From assembly GCA_031769625.1 (NCBI GenBank), contig JAUIMM010000115.1, positions 20,781,501-20,845,500 of the forward strand: a DNA stretch of 64,000 nucleotides. Reading direction: 5' to 3'. Shown piece after piece: positions 56,275 through 64,000 of this stretch. The stretch is from Taudactylus pleione. Its lineage: Eukaryota > Chordata > Amphibia > Anura > Myobatrachidae. The notes under the pieces are model-generated. The model had not been told where the DNA came from and did not search any database. It saw only the letters and a list, made by a program, of their open reading frames with translations. Position 1 is the first letter of the stretch. The number at the start of each line of letters is the position of its first letter. Both the position numbers and the translations under genes were made by a program.

Positions 56275-56310
56275 CACATACACACATACATACACACACA
56301 CATACACAGT
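56222..56310. repeat. (AT)n followed by (CACATA)n
   Basis: About 50 bp of ta dinucleotides is followed by imperfect cacata units. Apparent YIYI/HTHT ORFs are artefacts. Confidence 0.95.
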
Positions 56311-56337
56311 ATGCAAATAGGACACACAAGTAGTTTC

Positions 56338-56511
56338 TGCTGATTAAAATGTGGCATGCCTATATTCTGTGTGCGTCTGCGGGTGTATCTGCATGCAAAA
56401 TGCTACGTTACAGAGTCACAGCCACTGACAATTTAAAGTAGCATTTCGCATGCAGATATATCCGCAGTCGCACACAGAATATAGGCATGCTACATATCAA
56501 TTTAATCAGAA
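56338..56511. mobile_element. Palindromic MITE core (family of 21165-21685)
   Basis: 'ggcatgcctatattctgtgt' and its mirror 'acacagaatataggcatgct' flank 'tgcgggtgtatctgcatgca' and its mirror around a centre near 56425. It shares the central segments with 21350-21500. Confidence 0.7.
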
Positions 56512-56689
56512 CCTATTACATAGCACCCAAAGTTTGGGCAAGAACTAGTGTAGACTTATTAAAATGGCCTGGATATTGTTTGCCTATTTGTTACAGGAGA
56601 TAATAAAGTAAAACAATTGATCGGTATAGTCATACAGTTTATTTTGTTCATCAATCACTGATGTGGGACCAGTGAGTGTAAAATACTAA

Positions 56690-57475
56690 CTATAGCGTGT
56701 ATTTACGCGGTGCAGGGAGTGGAGGACCAGTTTTTTAAAACTGATCTGGTCCCGCAGGACGCACTGTGGGCAGCAATGCAGCAGCCAATGGCCGCCAGTG
56801 GCGTCTTCTCAGCCAATCACCGCTGGCGGCGTTTTCTTAACAAATCTGGGGCATTTCCTTAACTAATAGCTGCCAGCAGGATCTTCTCAGCCAATCGCTT
56901 CCTTCGTCAAAGCCCGCCAGCCTGCTCAGTCTCCAGAAGGCTGATGATTATGCAGTGACCCGTTGGAGTCTCGATCCTGCCCCTGCTCTGATTGACATTA
57001 GTAAGTCTCCTGCTGGGGCTGTGTTCGTTTCCCCTGCTGGGACCGGGAATCTCCATGGCTCCAACACTGGCGTTCCCATCTCTGCACTTATCTGAATCTG
57101 CTGGGGTGCCCATAGCGTTAGCTGCTGAGGCAGTTCCCACCTGTGATGGCTTGTCCCTGCACCTGTCTCCATGAACACCTGCTCTCTCCTTGTGCCTTTT
57201 GCAGGGACGCTGGTCACTGGTGCGGTAAGACTGACTGCTACTCCCCTTTTCTACAGCCGCTGGGTGTGGGGTTATCAGCTTCTCCAGTATTGGGCAATAT
57301 TGGACTGCTCCCTCCTCAGCTCATGGTTTTGGAAATGCCTCCGCAGATGGGACAGACTTCCACAGAACAATTGGGAGAATCCTTTGGACAACTTAGCTCA
57401 GTTGATTTAAAAGAGGAAAGAATATCTGGTAGGAGTGCATTATTGGCACCTATGATTTTTTATAATTAATAAAAG
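56690..57475. other. GC-rich segment of unknown nature
   Basis: Local tandem-like repeats of 'cagccaatc' with 'gccgccagtggcgtcttctc' and 'taatagctgccagcaggatc' precede a moderately GC-rich run. Splice-like sites occur ('ttttgcag|gg' at about 57202 and 'gcg|gtaaga' at about 57221). ORFs at 56948-57469 lack a recognised domain. It could be a LINE 5' region or an unannotated transcript exon. I do not assign it. Confidence 0.3.
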
Positions 57476-57479
57476 GTTT

Positions 57480-59130
57480 TATGCTACATAGTTTTTTAAA
57501 TATGCATTGGGAGTGGTACTTCCTACATTGGAAAACTTGAGAGCCAACATTAGGGCTGAGAATAGGAGGATCCTTATGGAATAAAGAATCCACGAGTGAC
57601 TATGAACTTTTAACCACAGTCCATATTCTACCATCTGACGGTTGGATTGCATTTTTATTTAAGGCACTTATAGGAGTCATCTTTTATATTTATCTACCTA
57701 CATGTTATTGTGAGTGATCGGTGTCACTCATAAAGATTGACTTGTCACAGTACCTCTGCGCAGAAAACACCACTTTTTTTCTTCTTATTGTTCACAAATT
57801 AATCTTGCTAGAACTTAACCATTTAAAAACAAAGCTGAAATAAAGAAAAAAATACTAACTTGGCGTGTCACATCATAAAATAACCAAAAACTTGTCTAAG
57901 CGCTCACAGAAAACATTTTAAAGACAAAACATAGGGCATAGAGGTTTTACAAATAGATAAAGAAATAGCTCCACTTCAGATGTTCCATTTAAGATCTGTA
58001 ATAAATTTGGCTTAATTAAGATCAATGTGGCCTGTTTTGTAATCTTTGTCTTCACCTCTGAATGTAATAAGCTACTGTACTCGAAGACAGACCTCAAGTG
58101 TAGAAGGGAGACAATGTCTTCAATTGTGCACTCGAGCTCGACTTAATAACCCTCCACTTGTGCTATGTCTCTAACCACAGGGATTTTCAAAGCACACAAT
58201 GCCTTATCTTAGCATTATGCCAACATCATCAAGCGGGTGACTGTTTTAGCAAAATTTGATATACTCACTTGGATGTATGTATGTCTTATTAACAAAACAC
58301 CCTTCACATATTCCGTAGTAACACAGAACTGGTTTGTTTGAGTGACAAGTTTCACAGATTTAGGGACGACGTTTGGCGATAGAAATGACGGAAATTGTCC
58401 AATGCCCCTTACAATCTACACTTCCCTAATACAGTCTCACAAATACACACACATCAATTTATTGAGTAATCAAGTAACCGGTTATTATGGTTTTAGATAG
58501 TGAGATTAAACCGGAGCCCAAAAGCACATGTAAAACATATAAACTATGCAATTCTTGGTTACTACTGACCAAAAGCTTGCCGTGCTGGAAGGGCATGCTG
58601 AACGAGGGGCATATAGTGGGCATGTGACTGATGTCTTTGCCAGAGCACAAGCCCGAGGCGATGCCACAGCTACACTTTATTTGCCCCAGCGTCACCTATT
58701 CAGTTTCAGGCATGATAAAGTTAGTGCAGAAACAAGTCAAATGGTAAGTAACTGAACAGAAGTGTATGGAAAAGTTCTTGAGAAGTGTCAGAGAAAAAAG
58801 AGGGAATCTGCATTGTATAACAGGAAGTCAGTTGAGCTGAATATGTTGCGTGGATGTCAAAGGACATATCTGCATATAATAAACAAATGAAATTTAATAG
58901 GGCTGCAAATCATAACAGCAGTTTCTGCATCATTTTATGGGATCCCCACTATGTACTGATAGCCTAATGCAGGAGATTTCACAGAAATCTCCATCAAAAG
59001 GCTCATTAGCGTTGCAGACCGCAGTGCCCATTATTATCAATGGGGACTACTGTTTAACTCATATGTACCAAACTCTGGAAAACTAGGCCCCGTTGGTTTA
59101 TGCCATCACTAGATGGCATAAACCATTTTA
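57480..59130. other. AT-rich intron, nothing firmly assigned
   Basis: No coding or bounded repeat was recognised. A short inverted repeat, gtttatgccatcactagatg plus gcataaac, lies at 59096-59123. Confidence 0.45.
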
Positions 59131-59132
59131 TG

Positions 59133-59340
59133 CCTATGGAGGCATGCTGCATATCATTTTAATCAGAAGAAGCTGCTTGTGCTATCTATTCGCATTGTTG
59201 TGCGAATAAGACGAATTTGAAGGTAAAAAGATACACAAGGAGACGATCGCCGCAACAAAGTCACACTGCGCTCCAGCGTTGTGTGGTGCGACTTGTAGCG
59301 CACGAGAATAGATGTATTTGGGCACATCTGTAGGTTTACG
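59133..59340. mobile_element. Half copy of the palindromic MITE family
   Basis: 'gaggcatgctgcatatcatt' and 'tgcgaataagacgaatttga' followed by 'aggtaaaaag' match the right half of 21165-21685 (21480-21575). The terminus reads 'atgtatttgggcacatctgt'. The left half is missing. Confidence 0.65.
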
Positions 59341-59346
59341 GTGTTA

Positions 59347-59584
59347 AGGTACATACACACGGTCAGATATGTCAGATGAACGACAACTATTTTTGACTGC
59401 ATTAAAATGAATGGAAATCATCCAAAACTGACTGCAAACACAACAGATGTCAGATATCGTTATCTGACAAACGGGAACGCGCATCGTTCCTTGTTGCACA
59501 CATCAGATTTTTCTTTCAGATATGAATGATTTTTTAAATCGTTATCGTTCAGATCTGAAGAAAAATCTGACTGTGTATGCACCA
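59347..59584. mobile_element. PIF/Harbinger-like MITE with TTA TSD
   Basis: The left AGGTACATACACACGGTCAG and the right end (reverse complement TGGTGCATACACAGTCAGAT) are TIRs. TTA flanks both ends (59344-59346, 59585-59587), as in Harbinger insertions. The interior contains mirrored 'atctgac/gtcagat' and 'cgttatc' segments. No ORF. Confidence 0.65.
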
Positions 59585-59600
59585 TTAGGTATGCTTACAA

Positions 59601-59756
59601 CAGGGATCTTCAACCTTGGCCCTCCAGCAGCTGTGGAACTACACATCCCAGTATGCACTGCCATAGTTTTAGCATGCTGTTATATAAAAAAGGTGGCAGT
59701 GCATGCTGGGATGTGTAGTTCCACAGCAGCTGGAGGGCAAAGGTTGAAGACCCTTG
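59601..59756. mobile_element. 156-bp hAT palindromic MITE with TSD
   Basis: It begins CAGGGATCTTCAACCTTGGC and ends AGGTTGAAGACCCTTG. The arms continue as near-perfect mirror images (ctgtggaactacacatccca). The flanks gcttacaa (59593-59600) and gcttacag (59757-59764) match at 7 of 8 bases, consistent with a hAT TSD. Confidence 0.85.
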
Positions 59757-59764
59757 GCTTACAG

Positions 59765-60200
59765 CATCTAAAATGCAATCTAAAACTCTGGCTCTTGCCA
59801 TGTGAGACTGCAAGTGAGAGTGAAGTCTGTTTTTAAGTTTTCATAAGTGTAAAAATCAAAACACAACAGGAAAGTAAATAATTTCGAAGCACTGGAAATA
59901 CAGTTGCTGCCTACTCTCAAGTTCCATTACCTGCTGTTTATCAGTCAACACGCTCAGTATATATGTCATTACATAAGCCAACTGTCTTCCCACATGTTTT
60001 GTTTCTCAGGTTACCAGGCAATACAAATACAGGTGCAAGCTTCTGATTTCTACATTCCTAATTAGTCTACACCACTTATCTCTCTCTCTTTCAACCACAT
60101 TAGAATTTGTGCAATAAAGGTAGACACCAGGGCACAAATGTTATAGCCTGTGAGGAAGCAGCAATATTTTATCAATGTAGCTTTGAAATATATATATATT
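59765..60200. other. Intron, nothing assigned
   Basis: No repeat or coding signal was recognised. Confidence 0.45.
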
Positions 60201-60398
60201 CCACAGCATACAAAGCGGCACTCAGGAGACTTTACACTGGGGTGAAATAACGTGTTTACTTCAACGTTTCGGGATACGTAGAACCCGTCTTCAGCTGTGT
60301 GTTCCTGAAGACGGGTTCTCCGTATCCCGAAACGTTGAAGTAAACACGGTATTTCACCCCAGTGTAAAGTCTCCTGAGTGCCGCTTTGTATGCTGTGG
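60201..60398. ncRNA. Head-to-head pair of hammerhead-like motifs in a 94-bp inverted repeat
   Basis: The arms 60201-60294 and 60305-60398 match at 92 of 94 positions, with a 10-nt spacer. Each arm starts next to the spacer with CTGAAGA (consensus CUGANGA with N = A), a C/GGG...CCC stem II, then GAAAC (plus strand 60305-60311 and 60329-60333). On the plus strand GTA (60340-60342), a possible NUH cleavage triplet, is followed by AACACG. That can pair with TGTGTT (60298-60303) in the spacer to form stem I, leaving one extra C before the core. The minus copy lacks this stem I partner. The type I layout resembles hammerheads in Penelope-like elements, and a PLE lies to the right. Confidence 0.6.
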
Positions 60399-60497
60399 AT
60401 TGGATAGAGGGGAGTGATCTCCGCCTCATTGAGGGCACCTGGAGCAAGGTATTTGCCCAGCTTGGGGCCTATGGAGTGCCGGGACTTTCTCATGCAA

Positions 60498-60551
<54 letters not shown>

Positions 60552-60645
60552 CATATATATACATACATACATATATACATACATACATATATATATACAT
60601 ACATATATACATACATATATACATACATATATATATTCTCTCTCT
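60498..60645. repeat. (AT)n / (ATAC)n microsatellite
   Basis: About 50 bp of ta dinucleotides is followed by about 90 bp of imperfect ataca/tacat units, then 'tctctctct'. ORFs with IYIY repeats are artefacts. Confidence 0.95.
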
Positions 60646-61107
60646 CAAGGCAAAACAAAAAGTTGTATTAATATTATATTTTATTTATATGGCGCCACAA
60701 AGGTTCTGCTGTGCTTTACAAAGTAGAGAGACAGAATGAGCAAAGAAAACAGTGACTTACAGTAATAAAACATTGCAGTACAAGGATATGGTTTAGAAAC
60801 ATTGCTGCATTTCTGGTCATAATACTCAAATAAGCAGTGGGGCGACAGAAACCAAGGGTTAATTGCTGTGGTAGGGAATATGGAGTAGGTGATTGTATAA
60901 GTAAGGGAAGGAAAAGAACATGAGGGAAGAGGGCCCTGCTCGTGAGAGCTTAAATTCTAAAGGGGAGGAGCAGACAGACAGGGGTGACACAGATGGGGTA
61001 AACAGATAGCAAGGAACAAGGACCAGTGGGTTAGGATGAGAGCTGGATGGCTTTGATGAAGAAGTGGGACTTGACAGTATACACAAAATGGATTGTGGGA
61101 CAGAACT

Positions 61108-61495
61108 TAGTAGCGCTACAATCTTTAAAATAATGAGAGCAACTTCTCATACACTTCAGTGTTTAAAATATAAACATTTATTCACAAAATAAATTTTCAT
61201 ACAAAAACCTAATATCAATAGGTCAATCAAACATATTGAGTCAATATATAAAATGTACTAATTCTGTACATCCAATCAAACAATTACCCTCTTGTTAGGG
61301 ATATGAATAGAAGTGGAATGTACCCATAGTGGAAGCACCGGTACCCCTAGGTTACCGGTATCCCATAAAAATTAGGGAAATTTCCAGGGGGTCAAACAGA
61401 GGGTCCCAGAGCTTACAATATCCAGAGCGATCCTTAAAATGCCACACACCTGCCGCCGATGCATTTCGACCTACGGGTCTTTGTCAAGGCTCGGC
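61108..61495 (-). mobile_element. Penelope-type terminal fragment inserted in the L2-like LINE
   Basis: This segment interrupts the L2 match and is AT-rich. Its low-coordinate end reads 'agtagcgctacaatctttaa' and its high-coordinate end carries the hammerhead-like minus-strand sequence at 61461-61489. The layout (stem-loop, AT-rich body, agcgct end) parallels the other PLE-type fragments in the window. No coding part is present. Confidence 0.5.
61461..61489 (-). ncRNA. Hammerhead-like stem-loop, degenerate
   Basis: The minus strand reads CTTGACAAAGACC, loop CGTA, GGTC, then GAAATG. The GACC/GGTC stem and following GAAA match hammerhead stem II and core. The first core box (CTTGACA) does not match CUGANGA, so it is called only as a relic or relative. 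Confidence 0.35.
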
Positions 61496-62033
61496 CAGGT
61501 GTGTGAGGAAGTGGTCTTAAATAGGGGAAGGTGTGTGAAGGTGGATTTGACAGTATGTTTGAAGTTTTGTAGAGAGGTGAAGAGTCTGATAGGGAGAGAG
61601 AATTCCAGAAGTGGGGAACAGGACAGGCTAAGTCTTGGAGACAAGAGTGGGAGGAAGTAATCAATTGGCAGTGGAGGAGAATTCATTTGTGGAGTGAAGT
61701 AGGTGGTCAGGAGTGTGAAGGAAGATAAAATCAGAGATGTAAATGGCAGAAGATTGGGTGAGGGATTTGTAGGAGAGTGTGAGAAGCTTGAATTGGGTTC
61801 TGAAGGGAAGCCGGTGTAGGGCTTGTAGGTGAGGAAGATAAGCCGGGCAGCTGCATTATGGACAGATTGGAGTGGGGAGAAGTCAGGGAGACCAGATAAG
61901 AGGAGGTGACAATAGTCCAATCTGGAGAGGACTGGATGAGGGTCTTAGTTGCCTGAAAAGGTCTGAACCAGGAAATATTTCTGAGATGGAAATGGCAGGA
62001 CTGCGAGAGGTACTGAATGTGCGGTTTGAACAG

Positions 62034-62888
62034 CGGTGTAACTAGGGGGTTTGGCACCCAGGGCAAAGGAATAGAAGGTATATAAAAGGCAATAATTCCA
62101 AGTGCATACCTTACAGTATAAATATAGAATAAATATTAAATAATATCAATTAATGAAAAATTACCCAAAGTATCAATATTCTAAATAAAATGTAATTTAT
62201 TGGTGGTGCAATAGGGTAAAATATGTAAATAAATGATTCTTAGTAGAAAAAATATATATTGATTACATAGGTTTAAAAGAATTATATATATATATATATA
62301 TAACAGATAAGTGAATTTATGTGTTGATTCATATCAAAATAAATCAATGTGTATGTGAAGTTCCAACACCTAGTACCGGTATACAGAACAAATAAAATCA
62401 TCAATTGACAACAGACATCACATCAACATGAAAATGTCACATAGGTAAAACATATAATATATATAATCCAGGATATGCAGATGACTGTTACGTGTTCCGG
62501 AATAAACCAACACAAAAAAAACCTTATTTCAGAAAATAATGTCCTTTAGAACAAATGTCACAGTGCCCGGTGGTGATACGATGAGTGCGTTTTACTCACC
62601 CCAGTAAAATGTCCTTAGGGTTCACTCCATTGGTGTAATTAGATGAAAATAACTTGCAATCAGGGGCTTGGTATTGTTCCTCAGACGGCTCGCTAGCTCC
62701 TGCTGTTCCGGGTTCCACCTGGCTACCGATATATCAGCACTGCAGTCAAGAAGGTGTAATCAGTAAGCCGGGCGAAGGTGTTCCGCTGTGGCTGTGTGTG
62801 GAAGGGTCTGCCGCCAAACTTACCTATATCTCCGTCTCCAGTGTATAACTGTTGATTCGGCGGTAGATGCTGGATCAAAACTCTCCAC
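62034..62888 (-). repeat. AT-rich 3' region of the Penelope-like element, probable
   Basis: 'gtgtaactagggggtttggc' with 'acccagggcaaagg' (62034-62068) is a separate dispersed-repeat fragment related to 33150-33180. The AT-rich run that follows lies between it and the hammerhead-like motif. It is inferred to be PLE non-coding sequence because it continues to the GIY-YIG relic without another recognisable boundary. Confidence 0.35.
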
Positions 62889-62936
62889 TCACTTCAATGT
62901 TTCACTTTATCACAGGCTTAGTCAAGAATGTAGAGT
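62889..62936 (-). ncRNA. Hammerhead-like motif downstream of the PLE nuclease relic
   Basis: The minus strand reads CTTGACTAAGCCTGTGATAA followed by AGTGAAACATTGAAGTGAG. The GAAAC and the following 'ATTGAAGT' parallel 'GAAACGTTGAAGT' of the 60.2-kb motifs. Stem II is weak and the first core box deviates. Its place downstream of a GIY-YIG domain on the same strand fits a PLE terminal repeat. Confidence 0.4.
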
Positions 62937-62939
62937 TGA

Positions 62940-63585
62940 TAGAACCTCCCCTCCAGCCCGCCCAGCAGCGGTGGGTCATTGCAGCGTAATGTCCACCCTT
63001 ATAATGCTGATATGGTGTTTTATCCGCGTGGGCTAAACTCGTTGGCAGTGTATAGAAGTGGTATATTGCCCTGCATATAGGCCTATATTAAATGGCTTCC
63101 AACATAACATTTTAAGTGATGGAGGACTACATAAAGGACTGATAGCAAGTATAAATATGTGAAAAAGTATATTATATAAGATAATACACAGTAACATATT
63201 CCCCTTTCACTATGCTTTCTAAGAGAATTATATGCGACAACCCATGAACAAGGGATCTATGGTATCAGGAGAAATAACGTCTGAGACCTATGCAAAGGTA
63301 CTTGATGTGTGGGGATATCAATGGCTTTATCCCTATTCTCCTTATCGGGTTTCTGATATGTAATCAACAATGCTATATGTATGTACACAAGTAGATAATT
63401 TTAAGCAGAAAGTTTAAAAAAATATATTTAAATAAAAAAAATCTAGAGTGACAAAACTTAGTATGGGTGGAGTCCACCTAGTTGTATGAGACATCACATC
63501 ATAACACGGAATTGGTCCCAGAATCCAAGTTTGGTGATGTTTAGATATATCGAGTGTACTGGTGCCAGTGTTCATGTCAATCGTT
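62940..63585. other. Between hammerhead-like motif and GIY-YIG relic
   Basis: No separate element was recognised. It is probably PLE non-coding sequence on the minus strand. AT-rich, with A runs at 63415-63440. Confidence 0.35.
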
Positions 63586-63589
63586 AAGG

Positions 63590-64000
63590 AAGGGGGTTAC
63601 TTCTAGAGCTATGTTAAGTCCTTTCGGCTGTCTTGTTCCCAGTGTATAAATCATTTCTACTTCTTTCTTTGCAAAGGCTTTTTCCATATTCTATCCCATC
63701 CAATTGGTTGCAACTGTTTTCAAACCTATGAACTGGAGGTCCCGAAGGGTCATTATTGTGTTTCTCATAGGAATGAACCAGAATACTAAGGTTGTCTTTT
63801 TAATTTTCAATATTGCATAAATGTTCTTGAATTCTCACCTGCAACTTTCTTTTGTTCATCCCTATGTACTGCAGACCACAAGGGCAAGACAATAGGTAAA
63901 TAACACCCTTTGTGTTTATTAGTGATGCATTCTCTTATTTTGTACACTCTGTTGTTGAAAAAAGACGTTATTTCATTCACGAGTTTCTGAGTTCTCCTCT
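63590..64000 (-). pseudogene. Penelope-like element GIY-YIG endonuclease relic (runs off the window)
   Basis: The minus strand reads YLLSCPCGLQYIGMNKRKLQ (63896-63837), then VRIQEHLCNIEN. YxxxCxCGxxYIGxTxRxLxxRIxEHL is the GIY-YIG signature of Penelope-like elements. Downstream, frames with HNNDPSGLQFIGLKTVATNW (63764-63705) and then CKEVEMIYTLGT and QPKGLN (63680-63615) match the C-terminal part (H----GL-F-GIE-V----RGGD--------E--WI-TL-T--P-GLN). Frameshifts lie between the blocks, so it is inactive. The start continues beyond the window edge. Confidence 0.85.

Larger units (their letters stand above)
60668..62033 (-). pseudogene. L2-like LINE, C-terminal RT region to 3' end (minus), interrupted
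   Basis: Reading the minus strand, a 149-codon frame (61920-61471) has MDYCHLLLSGLPDFSPLQSV, then HNAAARLIFLTYK. This is the LDYCN-LL-GLP---------QNAAARL block found after the RT core of L2/CR1-type LINEs. Further on, CSPLLEFSLPIRLFTSLQNF corresponds to the WNSLP--IR----SLQSFK C-terminus. The 3' UTR runs on to 'ggcgccatataaataaaata' at about 60685-60668. A Penelope-type fragment (61108-61495) splits it. The N-terminal domains are absent (5'-truncated) and frameshifts are present. Other 3' ends of the family are at 29785 and 45607. Confidence 0.8.

Noticed and set aside
55683..56333. 216-codon ORF as a gene
   Set aside because: It crosses a hairpin repeat and ends in an (AT)n/(CACATA)n microsatellite. 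Overlapping frames are equally open, and no motif is visible.
57143..57469. 108-codon ORF with MGQTSTEQLGESFGQLSS as a retroviral or LINE ORF1 protein
   Set aside because: The phrase looks protein-like, but I could not match it to a known domain. It is recorded only within the unassigned GC-rich segment.
60386..60739. 117-codon ORF with IYIY/HIYIHT repeats
   Set aside because: It is a translation of the (AT)n/(ATAC)n microsatellite.

Overview
This window is vertebrate, and most probably anuran amphibian, nuclear DNA lying inside one very large gene. The only host coding sequence I can support is a single 128-nt exon on the minus strand at 30508-30635. It encodes a central-to-C-terminal segment of GDP-mannose 4,6-dehydratase (GMDS), the first enzyme of de novo GDP-L-fucose synthesis. 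It has a proper acceptor (ttctctattccag) and donor (GAG|gtaggc). Everything else is therefore read as GMDS intron: downstream intron at 1-30507 and upstream intron at 30636-64000. No tRNA, rRNA, CRISPR array or bacterial-style operon was seen. The anuran call is inferred from the repeat mix: L1/Tx1-type LINEs, L2 tails, Penelope-like elements with hammerhead-like motifs, many hAT and palindromic MITEs, and a Helitron.

Left third (1-30.5 kb). Most of this is AT-rich intron carrying short DNA transposons. Several have recognisable 8-bp target-site duplications (TSDs), the hAT signature: 2005-2328, 12938-13222, 15057-15630, 17673-17878, 20205-21036 and 28165-28602. An internally deleted Helitron lies at about 6679-8041 on the minus strand, with its helicase C-terminus, 3' hairpin and CTAG end preserved. 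Next to it is a 5'-truncated L1/Tx1-like LINE (8180-8767, minus) bracketed by a 21-bp TSD. A Tc1-like DNA-binding-domain relic lies near 10.4 kb. An unrecognised 129-codon ORF lies at 9778-10167.

Middle (30.6-48 kb). The GMDS exon is followed by about 2 kb of repeat-poor intron. Beyond it lie a CRE-containing GC-rich repeat (32.7-33.2 kb), a degenerate Tc1-like transposase gene (36.1-37.1 kb) and a large nested foldback (39.26-43.76 kb). That foldback's left arm is split by a 3,001-bp palindromic transposon. A minus-strand L1/Tx1 endonuclease region follows at 44.9-46.8 kb.

Right third (48-64 kb). A plus-strand L1/Tx1 reverse-transcriptase relic (48.6-51.2 kb) is followed by a Penelope-like RT relic (52.3-53.1 kb). 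Next comes a several-level nested transposon cluster holding a ~31-bp minisatellite (53.1-55.6 kb), then further MITEs. A minus-strand L2-like LINE (60.7-62.0 kb) is interrupted by a Penelope-type terminal fragment. At the right edge is a Penelope GIY-YIG endonuclease domain (63.59-64.0 kb, minus).

The most interesting signal is a set of hammerhead-ribozyme-like motifs, some in head-to-head inverted pairs (16.67 kb and 60.2-60.4 kb) and one near-complete single copy at 24.11 kb. They co-occur with Penelope-like coding relics. Hammerheads in Penelope-like elements are established; the recurrent inverted-pair arrangement is the part worth checking.
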